Below are positions 8,118 to 17,318 of a DNA stretch of 64,000 nucleotides, piece by piece; the stretch's first letter is position 1, and every line of letters begins with the position of its first letter. The stretch comes from a virus. The position numbers were made by a program, and so were the translations under genes. Location of the stretch: positions 1-64,000 of the IMG/VR virus record IMGVR_UViG_3300032288_002811; one strand, given 5' to 3'. The notes below the pieces were generated by a model that saw only the letters and a list, made by a program, of their open reading frames with translations, ran no database searches and was not told the DNA's origin.

Positions 8118-9809
8118 TTACAACCTATCAGCCATCCTTTTAATGAAGTTTGAATATGTGCCAGCACCATCTGCAACTTCCCACAAATCACCATCAATAA
8201 TCTCAAACTCATGTTCTAGACCATCTTCAATGATAGGTGCCGGCAGAGTTTCATCATCCACTTGGTTCATATTCTCTAATTGTATCTGTTTACGTATGTC
8301 ATGGTTGACAATTTCTTTGAAATATTGTTGGGTTGTTACCCATGAAAAGATGACCAAAGACATAACCATGTCATCATTTGCACCATCTTCCGCAGAAAAC
8401 GAGTTCTTTTGTTGCACAAAGGTTGTCAATTCTGAATAGGTATCAAAGTCATTAATTAATAGTTTGTCACCTTCAATCAAAGTTTTGAGGTTAGAACAAC
8501 CAATAGCCTTGACTTGAGTAGACATCTTCAACCCCATTTGAATACCACGGGCAAAACCAGCAGACAGTTGTTGTGGTTTTTTATTGCCTGTGAATATCTT
8601 CCATAGGTTTTCATATTCAAAATCTTGGTGTAATGAATCTGCAACCTGTGGGTTGTTGTTAATTTCTATCAAAACATAGGCATCATTATAATATCTTGCG
8701 GTATTATAAATGACAGTTGGGAAAAGAATTGCGGTGATTGACGAACTCTTGTATGTTGCCACTTGTTTGTATGGTGTTTGTGAGATATCAATAACCGACA
8801 TTGCAGAACTGTCTAGGTTCTTACCTTCAGAAACGTCTACACAGATACAATATAGATGGTCTGATTTACCTTCATCAACACCTTCTTTGACTGGATGTTC
8901 ATAGATTTTCAACAAATCGTGATTTGCAATTGGATCAGTATACACCAACTGTTGCAGCTTGTAACCAGAAATCAAGGTGTTGGTTGAACCTAAGAACTCT
9001 GTTTCAAACTCTTGTTTGAATTGCCGTTCAGAGGTGTTACGAATTGTTTCTTCTTTCCACTTCTCATCACGACCTGGCACCATAGACCAATGAATTTCAA
9101 AGTTGGTATAGTTATTTTTCTTGTTTAATGAATCCATCCATAACTTGTAGAACAGGTTCATACCGTTCGGTGTAGACACAATAATAATCTTTGTCTTTTT
9201 ACCTGATGAAATTACAGGGTAAACAGAGTTAAAGAATTCTTCAGCAATATTATTTGGAACGAAAGCAAACTCATCCAAGAATACAATGTTAAATGAACCA
9301 CCTCGAATTGCAGAACTGGATGTGGAGGCTGCAATAATCTTAGAACCGTTCTCAAGTTCTACGTTACCTTTGTTCCATGTGACAACACCTTGTTGTAACC
9401 ACATTGGTAAGTTTTCATAAGCAAGTTGGTACTTAGATAAAATATCTCTTGCTAATGAACCTTTGTTGGCCAATACCGCACAGTTTTGTGTGTCAGTAAA
9501 GATAGTTGCCCATAACATATAGGCCACAGTTGTGGTAGTTTTACCAACCTGACGAGGACATTTTGTAATTACAAATCTATTGTTTGCAAACAGATGTAAC
9601 ATTTCTTCCTGAAAACCCCACATAGCAAAGTTTATTAGACCTTCATCTACGTTTACAATTTTAATGTAATTTTTTGCAAAATAAACAGGGTCATTAGAAC
9701 ATTTAATATACTCATCAACCTGTTCTTGTGTATATTCTACCTTGACACCCGACTTTTTAAGTAGAGGGTTGTCACGGTATGCTTCACCAAATTTTAAATC
9801 AACATTCAT
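8118..9809 (-). CDS. 17: Terminase large subunit gp17
   Basis: This is the DNA-packaging motor ATPase and headful nuclease; it docks on the portal. The 563-residue protein (T4: 610) has an N-terminal ATPase with Walker A CPRQVGKTTTT (Lys90), Walker B IVFLDEF (Asp179, Glu180) and a coupling motif STPNG (about 212-216). The C-terminal RNase-H-like nuclease has CICVDVSEG with Asp325, a second acidic strand VLIEINNNP and a third acidic segment NDDMVMSLVIFSW near the end. All key residues look intact. Its ATG overlaps the gp16 stop by four bases (ATGA at 9806-9809), implying coupled translation of the two subunits. Confidence 0.98.
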   Translation of the reverse strand: MNVDLKFGEAYRDNPLLKKSGVKVEYTQEQVDEYIKCSNDPVYFAKNYIKIVNVDEGLINFAMWGFQEEMLHLFANNRFVITKCPRQVGKTTTTVAYMLWATIFTDTQNCAVLANKGSLARDILSKYQLAYENLPMWLQQGVVTWNKGNVELENGSKIIAASTSSSAIRGGSFNIVFLDEFAFVPNNIAEEFFNSVYPVISSGKKTKIIIVSTPNGMNLFYKLWMDSLNKKNNYTNFEIHWSMVPGRDEKWKEETIRNTSERQFKQEFETEFLGSTNTLISGYKLQQLVYTDPIANHDLLKIYEHPVKEGVDEGKSDHLYCICVDVSEGKNLDSSAMSVIDISQTPYKQVATYKSSSITAILFPTVIYNTARYYNDAYVLIEINNNPQVADSLHQDFEYENLWKIFTGNKKPQQLSAGFARGIQMGLKMSTQVKAIGCSNLKTLIEGDKLLINDFDTYSELTTFVQQKNSFSAEDGANDDMVMSLVIFSWVTTQQYFKEIVNHDIRKQIQLENMNQVDDETLPAPIIEDGLEHEFEIIDGDLWEVADGAGTYSNFIKRMADRL

Positions 9810-10219
9810 TCTTTACCTTTGAGAAACCTATTCAGTTCGGCTGTTGAACCCACAAAAAGAGCATTGTTAATTTTAGTATCAGCCTCTCTTTTCTTACCAT
9901 CCATCTCACGCATTTCTTTTTGTGTTTTTAATAGTCGGTCATTTGCTTCGACCACGTTCTTTAGTAATGTTGCATATACTTCAAATGCACGTGGATGTTG
10001 GCCTGCACTGGCAATCTGCCGCAATTCTTCCATTGCATCTTTGCCGTTGTCAATTAAGTCTTGTAGATTATTTTTGGATTGTTCGTAGGCATCGACCAGG
10101 TCAGTTTTGAGGTCAATACTATCTGTTGGTTCTTTAGTTACAGGTACTAAAGGTTTCTTTTCTTCTTGTACCGGAGTTACATCAAAGATTTTTTCCATGT
10201 TTTTGTCAAACGTGTTCAT
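9806..10219 (-). CDS. 16: Terminase small subunit gp16
   Basis: The small terminase subunit recognises phage DNA and regulates the gp17 motor. At 137 residues it is near the T4 gp16 length (164). The sequence is mostly helical: an N-terminal linker rich in Lys, Pro and Val, then SIDLKTDLVDAYEQSKNNLQ, then a second long charged helix around KNVVEANDRLLKTQKEMREM. This matches the ring-forming coiled-coil core of the family. Assignment rests on this plus its position, with its stop overlapping the gp17 start. The ribosome site is weak. Confidence 0.9.
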   Translation of the reverse strand: MNTFDKNMEKIFDVTPVQEEKKPLVPVTKEPTDSIDLKTDLVDAYEQSKNNLQDLIDNGKDAMEELRQIASAGQHPRAFEVYATLLKNVVEANDRLLKTQKEMREMDGKKREADTKINNALFVGSTAELNRFLKGKE

Positions 10220-10220
10220 A

Positions 10221-10949
10221 TTAAATTCCGTATGTTCCTTTTATTGCATTGTAGTTTTGTGTTATTTCTGCACCAGACAATGCTTTATTATATATACGCA
10301 TTTGGTAAAATACTGGTCGTAATGATGAACTTGTATTGTTCATTTTATCTGTTGCACCAGTACCACCATTTGTATGTCTAGCACCAAATAAGAATTCAGA
10401 TGTTACAAAAAGAGTTTGATTGGTGACTGTTGCAGTTGTTCCAACTTGTGTTCCATTTAAATATAAACTATGACTTGTTCCATTAATAACAAAAATCCAT
10501 TGTCTTATAGAATTACTTGCTGTTATGGTTGCTGTAGCTGGACCACTAGGTTTACCATAAGTTATGCTTGTCGAAGAAGCCATATACGCTAAGTATCCAC
10601 GACCCGCACTATAAGATTCATTACCCCAAATGGTTGCCCAATTTGATGTTGGATTAAATGATGCAACAACTTCAATGGTTGCTGCATTGGTAGAAATATT
10701 ATATGGTACACTTATATAATCTGCACCAACAAAGTCGGCATTGTTTAATTTTACACCACCGCCATTTGCTGATGTGTATGAAGCAGAACCTTGTAGAGTT
10801 GCATTATATCCATTGCCACTTATGTCTGTCCATGTTGTGCCAGATGTAGGCGCCGATGCAAGATTAACTTGTAAACCAGAAGTTACATAATCTGTTACTG
10901 GAGGTGAAGTTATATTCAAACCAGAAATGTTTACGCCTGAGAAATTCAT
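10221..10949 (-). CDS. LamG/concanavalin-like adhesin protein
   Basis: This 242-residue protein is dominated by a laminin-G/ConA-like jelly roll: DISGNGYNATLQGSASY, then a strand series ending GARHTNGG and FYQMRIYNKALSGAEITQNY. These are hallmarks of the LamG_3 fold often used for glycan binding. The first 13 residues, MNFSGVNISGLNI, resemble the start of the next gene upstream (MKISGLQVGGITI), suggesting a shared docking peptide. It begins directly at the stop codon of that gene (TAAATG), so the two are almost certainly co-translated. T4 has no gene here between gp15 and gp16. A virion-bound, host-glycan-binding role is inferred; there is no catalytic motif. Confidence 0.8.
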   Translation of the reverse strand: MNFSGVNISGLNITSPPVTDYVTSGLQVNLASAPTSGTTWTDISGNGYNATLQGSASYTSANGGGVKLNNADFVGADYISVPYNISTNAATIEVVASFNPTSNWATIWGNESYSAGRGYLAYMASSTSITYGKPSGPATATITASNSIRQWIFVINGTSHSLYLNGTQVGTTATVTNQTLFVTSEFLFGARHTNGGTGATDKMNNTSSSLRPVFYQMRIYNKALSGAEITQNYNAIKGTYGI

Positions 10950-13900
10950 TTATATATCACTCACAACTGTTGATGGGTATTGACGATAAGCTCCAGGCCA
11001 TATAATACGACACGCACCAAACTGACCTGCACCACCATATGCACCAGCTGCACCGCCGCCACCATAATATCCTGCTACTGGTGCTGAAGAAATTGAACTT
11101 GGATATCCATATGTAGAGCCTCCGTCACCACCATTAGTTCCATTTGAACCGCCGCCTCCTCCGCTTGGATTATAATAACCATTTGCAATATTTCCTGCGC
11201 CGCCTGCACCATTGCTACCGCCGCCATTGAACGTAACGCCTCCACCAGCACCTGATGCATTACGATATGTAGTAGTTGGTGACCTGTTTGGAGCATCATT
11301 TCCTCCTCCACCACCACCGCCGCCGCCAGAACCGGCAACACCATTGCCTCCAGCTGATGTTCCTCCTGCACCACCAGTGCCAGTATATCCACCAGCTCCG
11401 CCACCACCACTACAGGTCCATCCTGAAGATGGAGTAGCGACACTAACTCCTGCTGTGCCTCCAGCACCACCGGCACCACCGCCGGTTCTACTAGTACCAC
11501 CACTTGTACCACCTGTACCACCTGATAGAGCAGCAAGAGCAGAACTAATATCACCTGCACCACCGCCACCGCCTTGTACATAAGTTCCAGCACCAGCAAT
11601 TCTAAAATATGTAGCACCACCAGCGGTATTTGCAGCACCTCCAGCGCCACAGATAACAGTTATAACTTGGCCAGCAGTAACTGAGATATTATTTCCGTAA
11701 GAAAGACCACCACCGCCACCACCAGAACATTTATAATAACCTATACCTCCATTTAAACTTCCGCCGCCACCGCCGCCACCAATAGAGACTACTGATATCG
11801 AGGTTACTCCTGCAGGCACAGTCCATGTTTGTGAAGCACCTGCACCATAATCAAAAGCTTCTTGGCCTTGTGCTTGTTTAAATACAGTAACTTGATATGT
11901 TCTAGTTGTAGTTTCGTCTTGTGCGGTTATTTTTATTTGAAAAACATTGTTACCATCATTTAATGATGCTGGTGAATATGTTACAGTTGATCCATTATTT
12001 GTAATAGAATTAAATCCAGCTCCTTTATCATTGAATTGAATTGTTGCTAGTGAAAATCCAGTTATAAAACTAAACACCAAATTACGGTCACCGCCACCGT
12101 AATCATATATTACGGTGTTTGTATAAGTTGTTGTTCCTGAAGCAAAAGTTGGACTTAATGTTCGAGTTGCACCACCCACATAATTTGTAACAATTAATGA
12201 TGAAAGAGTTGCATCAGTTGAAACTGTTCGAGTAACAACTAAAGTATAAGTCTTTGTTGTACCATCTTCAGCAGTTACCACAATAGTTATTGTATTTGTA
12301 TTAACTCCATATGTTAAATTACTAACAGTATATGCTGAACCAGAAGATACTGAATTTCCATTAACAGTAATCGTAGCATGAGATTCTGTTCTAGTTGGTG
12401 TAACATCTATTGAGCTGGTTGCATTAGTTACTGTGGCTGTATATGATATTGTTGAACTACTGAATGTAGGAGTTAGTGTACCAGAAGATATCGTTAATGC
12501 AGATAAAGTTGCATCATTAGATAACCTGTGTGCTGTTATCGTATAAGTTTTGGTTGTAGTACCATCTTCAGCCGTGACTAATACAGTAATGGTATTATCT
12601 CCTACACTCATAGATAACGAGCCTGATGGCGATCCTGATGTTACAGTAACAGTATTAACTTTTACCGATGCAGAAGCATAATTAAGTGTAGGTGTAACAG
12701 TAACTGATGTTGTTGCATTTGTTAGTGTAACTGTATAAGATGTTGTTGCGGAATCAAATGTGGGAGTTAATGTACCAGAAGATATTGTTAAATTAGATAA
12801 TGTAGCGTCAATAGAAGTTCTACGTACAGTAATTGTATATGTTGTTGTAGTTGTACCATCTTCAGCAGTCACCACTATCGTAATTGTATTATTGCCAACG
12901 TTCATTGAAAGAGAACCAGATGGTGAACCTGATGTTACTGAAACACCATTAACTGTAATAGTTGCAAATGCATTGGTGCGTGTTGGTGTTACTGTAATTG
13001 ATGTTGTAGCATTTGTAATTGTGGCTGTATATGATATTGTTCCACTACCAAATACTGGAGACAAAGTGCCAGAAGAAATTGTTAATGCTGAAAGTGAAGA
13101 TACATTAGATATTCTGTGTACAGTAAGTGTATAAGTTTTAGTTGTTGTACCATCTTCTGCTGTAACAACGACAGTAACAGTATTATCACCAACATTTAAA
13201 CTAATTGAACCTGAAGCCGCACCAGATGTTACCGTAACAGTATTAACAGTAATTGTAGCATGAGATTCTGTTCTAGTTGGTGTAACTGTGATTGAAGATG
13301 TTCCATTTGTTACATTAACCGTGTATGAAGTTGTTGCAGAATCAAAAGATGGACTCAATGTACCAGAAGATGTTGTTAATGCAGATAAAGTTGCATCATT
13401 AGAAATTCTATGTACAGTTATGGTATAAGTTTTGGTTGTAGTACCATCTTCAGCAGTCACCAAAACAGTAATGGTATTATCTCCTACGCTTAAATTAATG
13501 GATGAAGAAGCCGAACCGGATGTTACAGTAACAGTATTAACTTTGACGGAAGCTAAAAAATAATTGAGTGTAGGTGTAACAGTTAATGTTGATACTGCAT
13601 TACCAACAGAAGCTGTATATGAAGTTGTGGAACTACCAAACGTTGGAGATAATGTACCACTAGAAAGAGAGAGTGCAGATAGAGTTGCATCATTAGAAAT
13701 TCTATGTACAGTTATGGTATAAGTTTTGGTTGTAGTACCATCTTCAGCAGTTACTAAAACAGTAATAGTATTATCACCAACGCTCATTGAAAGTGAACCA
13801 GAAGGTGAACCGGATGTTACAGTAACTGTATTAACTTTAACTGATGCTAAAGAATAAAGTGTCGTTGGTGTTACTGTAACTGATGTTGTAGAATTTGAAA

Positions 13901-14636
13901 TTGTGGCTGTATATGATGTGGTTCCAGCACCAAATGTAGGAGTTAAAGTACCAGAAGATATTGTCAATGCAGATAAATCAACAGCATTAGAAATTCTGTG
14001 TACAGTTATGGTATAAGTTTTAGTTGTATTATCTTGTGCAGTTACTGTTACATCTATTATGTTATCTCCAACAGCCATATAAATCGGATCACTTGCTGAA
14101 CCAGATGAAACAATACTACCATTAACTTCAATTTGCGCTGGCGCAGTAACTCCGCTGGCTGCGGTGGGTGTGACTGTTATTGATGATGTAACATTCGTTA
14201 TTGTGGCTGTATATGATGTTGTTCCACTACTGAATGTTGGTGTTAATGTACCACTAGATATGGCCAACGCAGTTAAATTGGCATTATTGGAAAGTCTAGT
14301 TACTGTAATTGTATATGTTTTTGTAAAATAATTATCTCTATCAGTTACAGTTATAGTAACTGTGTTTGGTCCGATGTTCATACCAATAAAACTAGATGTG
14401 GATCCTGACGCCACCACAGTATCATTAACTCTAATTGTTGATAGTATATCAACTGCTGTAGGTGTAAAACTTAAAGAAGTAACATTAGTGGCAATACTAA
14501 ATGAATATTCTGTGGTTGAAGAATCCAAATCAGGATTAAGTAAATACCCGTTTGATATCGTTAAAGAAGTTAATTCTGTTGAAAGCCTTACATCTTTAAT
14601 TGTTATTCCACCAACTTGTAAACCTGAAATTTTCAT
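10950..14636 (-). CDS. Adhesin: nine cadherin-like repeats plus glycine-rich tip
   Basis: This is a 1,228-residue modular adhesin. After a short N-terminal peptide it has nine tandem beta-sandwich repeats of about 98 residues (to about residue 920). Each runs LSALTISSGTLTPTF...TTSYTA...TVTPT...VKVN...VGDNTITVLVTAEDGTTTKTYTITVHR, the cadherin-like beta-sandwich (PF12733-type) family. The last repeat is the most diverged. Residues about 925-1228 form a glycine-rich region opening with WTVPAGVTSISVV and ending in RIIWPGAYRQYPS. This tip resembles glycine-rich domains at the ends of phage adhesins (compare T2-type gp38). It probably extends from the virion as a beta stalk with a receptor-binding tip. 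It lies between gp15 and gp16, outside the main fibre cluster. Confidence 0.85.
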   Translation of the reverse strand: MKISGLQVGGITIKDVRLSTELTSLTISNGYLLNPDLDSSTTEYSFSIATNVTSLSFTPTAVDILSTIRVNDTVVASGSTSSFIGMNIGPNTVTITVTDRDNYFTKTYTITVTRLSNNANLTALAISSGTLTPTFSSGTTSYTATITNVTSSITVTPTAASGVTAPAQIEVNGSIVSSGSASDPIYMAVGDNIIDVTVTAQDNTTKTYTITVHRISNAVDLSALTISSGTLTPTFGAGTTSYTATISNSTTSVTVTPTTLYSLASVKVNTVTVTSGSPSGSLSMSVGDNTITVLVTAEDGTTTKTYTITVHRISNDATLSALSLSSGTLSPTFGSSTTSYTASVGNAVSTLTVTPTLNYFLASVKVNTVTVTSGSASSSINLSVGDNTITVLVTAEDGTTTKTYTITVHRISNDATLSALTTSSGTLSPSFDSATTSYTVNVTNGTSSITVTPTRTESHATITVNTVTVTSGAASGSISLNVGDNTVTVVVTAEDGTTTKTYTLTVHRISNVSSLSALTISSGTLSPVFGSGTISYTATITNATTSITVTPTRTNAFATITVNGVSVTSGSPSGSLSMNVGNNTITIVVTAEDGTTTTTYTITVRRTSIDATLSNLTISSGTLTPTFDSATTSYTVTLTNATTSVTVTPTLNYASASVKVNTVTVTSGSPSGSLSMSVGDNTITVLVTAEDGTTTKTYTITAHRLSNDATLSALTISSGTLTPTFSSSTISYTATVTNATSSIDVTPTRTESHATITVNGNSVSSGSAYTVSNLTYGVNTNTITIVVTAEDGTTKTYTLVVTRTVSTDATLSSLIVTNYVGGATRTLSPTFASGTTTYTNTVIYDYGGGDRNLVFSFITGFSLATIQFNDKGAGFNSITNNGSTVTYSPASLNDGNNVFQIKITAQDETTTRTYQVTVFKQAQGQEAFDYGAGASQTWTVPAGVTSISVVSIGGGGGGGSLNGGIGYYKCSGGGGGGLSYGNNISVTAGQVITVICGAGGAANTAGGATYFRIAGAGTYVQGGGGGAGDISSALAALSGGTGGTSGGTSRTGGGAGGAGGTAGVSVATPSSGWTCSGGGGAGGYTGTGGAGGTSAGGNGVAGSGGGGGGGGGNDAPNRSPTTTYRNASGAGGGVTFNGGGSNGAGGAGNIANGYYNPSGGGGGSNGTNGGDGGSTYGYPSSISSAPVAGYYGGGGAAGAYGGAGQFGACRIIWPGAYRQYPSTVVSDI
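11880..14620 (-). repeat. Nine tandem ~98-codon cadherin-like repeats
   Basis: The repeats are about 294 bp apart and differ by substitutions with few length changes. The segment encoding VGDNTITVLVTAEDGTTTK is the best conserved, and several copies keep it unchanged. The arrangement suggests growth by unequal recombination. Confidence 0.85.
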
Positions 14637-14642
14637 TTTATA

Positions 14643-15623
14643 TTAAGGGTTTTCTGTTATGGTTTTTGTATACGTATACAAACTGTTTGCGTTTGCATTT
14701 GTTGGATTTGGCTGAACAACTATTTCTGACAAAACGGATGGTACTACCTGATATGATGTAAAATTATAATTTGCATTTGTTATCATACCGTACACTGGTT
14801 GTGATGATATGAAATTACCATTGATTGATGTTAGATGTAGTTTTGAATTACTCCAACTTAAAACTCTAGCTGTTGCTGTTGCGGTACCAGCAGAATAACC
14901 TTGATACACACCTTCACCAATCTGGTAATTACCGATACCTGTATTACCCATATTAAATACAACCACATCTTCTGCTGTAATATTGTTTAGAATATTTGTG
15001 ATAGATGTTGTGATTAAACTGGCACTTGATACTGGACCAAAAATAAAACCTTTGACAGTAAAATTTAATGTCCAAATAACCAATCTTGGGTCTGAACTTC
15101 TATTACCTTCATACTGAACATCTTGTGTTACATTATTTAAGATGATAGGTATTTCTTTGACCATTCCCATTTCTGGAACCAAGTTCAATTTGATTGTATA
15201 GTCCGGAGTAAAGTATGGTAGAATGTGTTCTATAACTTGTGTACCATCTTCAATGTTACGGACATATAGATATAAATTGAAATCGAAATTATAAGGTACT
15301 GGATTATATTGTCCTACAACTGTACCACCAGTTGATGTTGCATAATTTCTTATGTTTGTATTTTGTTTTCTACTTGCATCATATTGTAAACCAGTCATTT
15401 CGAATGATAATCTTGGTAAAGTTATTTGAACTTTTTTGTCCAAATTATAATCTTCTTCCAATCTTAACACATAGTGTTCTTTGGCTGCATATGCGATTGG
15501 TACAATAAACCGTTCAGCTTCAGTCAGGTCTGTATTGTATCTGACCATTGTTATTTCATTAAACAAGTTGCCAAAACCGACAACCAATTTACGAATGATA
15601 CGATTATAGAATATGTTTGCCAT
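14643..15623 (-). CDS. 15: Tail sheath stabiliser/completion protein gp15
   Basis: In T4, gp15 forms the hexameric ring that caps the tail and joins it to the neck. Homology is visible in FYNRIIRKLVVGFGNLFNEI, then VPIAYAAKEHYVLRL (T4: VPITYASKEHFMMKL), then LPRLSFEMTGLQYDASRK, QYNPVPYNFDFNLYLYVRN and IEHILPYFTPDYTIKLN. The 326 residues exceed T4 (272). The extra C-terminal part (about 235-290) is a small beta module of the EGVYQGYSAGTA type also present in gp14 and gp8 here. It overlaps the gp14 stop by one base (TAATG at 15621-15625). Confidence 0.95.
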   Translation of the reverse strand: MANIFYNRIIRKLVVGFGNLFNEITMVRYNTDLTEAERFIVPIAYAAKEHYVLRLEEDYNLDKKVQITLPRLSFEMTGLQYDASRKQNTNIRNYATSTGGTVVGQYNPVPYNFDFNLYLYVRNIEDGTQVIEHILPYFTPDYTIKLNLVPEMGMVKEIPIILNNVTQDVQYEGNRSSDPRLVIWTLNFTVKGFIFGPVSSASLITTSITNILNNITAEDVVVFNMGNTGIGNYQIGEGVYQGYSAGTATATARVLSWSNSKLHLTSINGNFISSQPVYGMITNANYNFTSYQVVPSVLSEIVVQPNPTNANANSLYTYTKTITENP

Positions 15624-16510
15624 TAAATGTTACCAAAAGGATTTGTTTCACTAAAATCAGCAATAGAATTTGCTTGCTGTTGAATGTATAGGTTGTCATA
15701 TTTTTCATTATTCAATTCAACAGCCAACGGATCAAATGATGTTATTGTATATCGTGCATTACTTGTTGCACCAATAACAAGTGAATTGTTTGCAAACTCA
15801 CCTGCAATATTGGTTACCGATAGTATTCTATTTTCTGTATCCCAACCAGAAACGGTACCAACAACTGTTGCATTTGCTTGTGTGTTATCTGGAGAACGGA
15901 ACACAAGTTCTTTACTTAGGTATATTCCTGAACCACTATTTGACCGCATAGTCAAATCAATTGTATAAGCTGAGTTATCAACCACAATATCAATATCTGG
16001 TACACCAGTATCGATAACTTCTTGTGAGTATTTGAATTTTTCCATTTCCAATTCATAGAAAAATGGAATTTTACGACCTAAACTAAAGAAGTCTTTAGTC
16101 TGGTTAACAAACTTAATTTCAAATAGTTCACCTGTACCATTAAGGAATGGAACATACACCAAATCACCCTCACGTGGTCGTGTAAATGTTTCTTGAGGAA
16201 CTCTTAATGAAAAGGAACGTTTTGAAATGATGACACTAACATTGTTTTTAATTTCAAGGCCAAACTTGGAAAAGAATTCTCTTTCACCACCGTATTCTAA
16301 TACATTTGACAGATAGAATTCAACAGGAAATGCCGTGTTGAATTTTTTAACTGGATCTTCTCCATACAACAAATCTCTGGCTTGGTCATTGTCGTTAGGT
16401 AAATACATACCATCGAAACCCATAATTTTAATGGATTCGACAATCAAATCTTCTACTACTCTCTGTTCACTAAGAGCATTATAGTTATTAAAATACTGCG
16501 AGGTTGCCAT
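15623..16510 (-). CDS. 14: Neck protein gp14
   Basis: This neck protein forms with gp13 the connector between head and tail. Family-like stretches are VVEDLIVESIKIMGFDGMYL, LLYGEDPVKKFNTAFPVEFY, YGGEREFFSKFGLEIKNNVS and REGDLVYVPFLNGTGELFEI, which align in order with T4 gp14. The C-terminal part (about 200-258) carries the extra beta module shared with gp15 and gp8. It is translationally linked to gp15 by a one-base overlap and follows gp13 with a one-base gap. At 295 residues it is slightly longer than T4 gp14 (256), owing to that module. Confidence 0.94.
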   Translation of the reverse strand: MATSQYFNNYNALSEQRVVEDLIVESIKIMGFDGMYLPNDNDQARDLLYGEDPVKKFNTAFPVEFYLSNVLEYGGEREFFSKFGLEIKNNVSVIISKRSFSLRVPQETFTRPREGDLVYVPFLNGTGELFEIKFVNQTKDFFSLGRKIPFFYELEMEKFKYSQEVIDTGVPDIDIVVDNSAYTIDLTMRSNSGSGIYLSKELVFRSPDNTQANATVVGTVSGWDTENRILSVTNIAGEFANNSLVIGATSNARYTITSFDPLAVELNNEKYDNLYIQQQANSIADFSETNPFGNI

Positions 16511-16511
16511 A

Positions 16512-17285
16512 TTAGTTCATGTACCATTCCAGAGGACCACCATAATTGGTAATCATCTCGGTTTCTAATCTTGTTTTCTCACTCAGGCCTTCTTCAAATA
16601 TTTTATCACCATTTAATATCACTCCGCCTGGTAATTGAATGCCACCAAATTTCTTGAGGTTTGAACCCCATTGGATTTTAATAAGATTGGATGTATATTC
16701 TTTTAACCAACGGTCTTCCCATACCCTACCATAAATATCGGCATCTATTATTGCATAACATTCCGCAATAACTGTGGTACCTACTGGTGCTTCCGATGCA
16801 CCCCAAGACCAATCAATGAACAGCTTCTGCATATGTCTCTGGAAACGAATAGGAACCTCACCTGTGAATAGTAATTCAAGTGAACGAAGGTGTTGTTGCG
16901 TTAGGGTATAATTGATGTAGGACGCTGAGGTAAAGTCATACAATTCATTTAGACGCAACTGGTATCTCAAGTCAAACATATTAACTTGAGACAATGAATC
17001 CGAGATTGGGAAAATACGGGTGACACCAACAATTTCCAATGCATTATTGGATGCATCTCTGGCTTCGGTTAAATCCAGAAACTTGTTATTTACATCTGTA
17101 TTTGTTATTTGTTTGATGTAGTATACTTTTTGTAGACCGTCAAAGTGGTAGTCGTGCCAATATTGTAGGGCATCATCAATCCTGTCTTCCACTTGGTCAT
17201 CGTCTACGTTAATGTCAATAACTGGAAAACCCAATCTACGTAAACAATAATCCTTAAATTGTGCTCTGGTTCTTACTGTGGACAT
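16512..17285 (-). CDS. 13: Neck protein gp13
   Basis: Together with gp14 this protein completes the head neck after packaging. The N-terminus RAQFKDYCLRRLGFPVIDIN, followed by DDDQVEDRIDDALQYWHDYH, is the typical gp13 signature and aligns directly with the start of T4 gp13. At 257 residues it is a little shorter than T4 gp13 (309). It has a good AAGGAG ribosome site (within 17290-17300) and heads the tightly packed gp13-gp14-gp15 unit. Confidence 0.95.
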   Translation of the reverse strand: MSTVRTRAQFKDYCLRRLGFPVIDINVDDDQVEDRIDDALQYWHDYHFDGLQKVYYIKQITNTDVNNKFLDLTEARDASNNALEIVGVTRIFPISDSLSQVNMFDLRYQLRLNELYDFTSASYINYTLTQQHLRSLELLFTGEVPIRFQRHMQKLFIDWSWGASEAPVGTTVIAECYAIIDADIYGRVWEDRWLKEYTSNLIKIQWGSNLKKFGGIQLPGGVILNGDKIFEEGLSEKTRLETEMITNYGGPLEWYMN

Positions 17286-17318
17286 TACTAAACTCCTTAT
17301 ATTAAGGTATTTAGTTGA

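Noticed and set aside
11212-11583. Proline-rich plus-strand open frame
   Set aside because: It is the complement of the glycine-rich tip of the adhesin (GGN codons read as CCN), with no supporting start signal.
11075-11650. Val/Leu/Gln-rich minus-strand open frame in another phase
   Set aside because: It lies inside the adhesin gene in a shifted frame and reflects its repetitive Gly codons.
12760-13134. Plus-strand Val-rich open frame
   Set aside because: Antisense shadow of the cadherin-like repeats.
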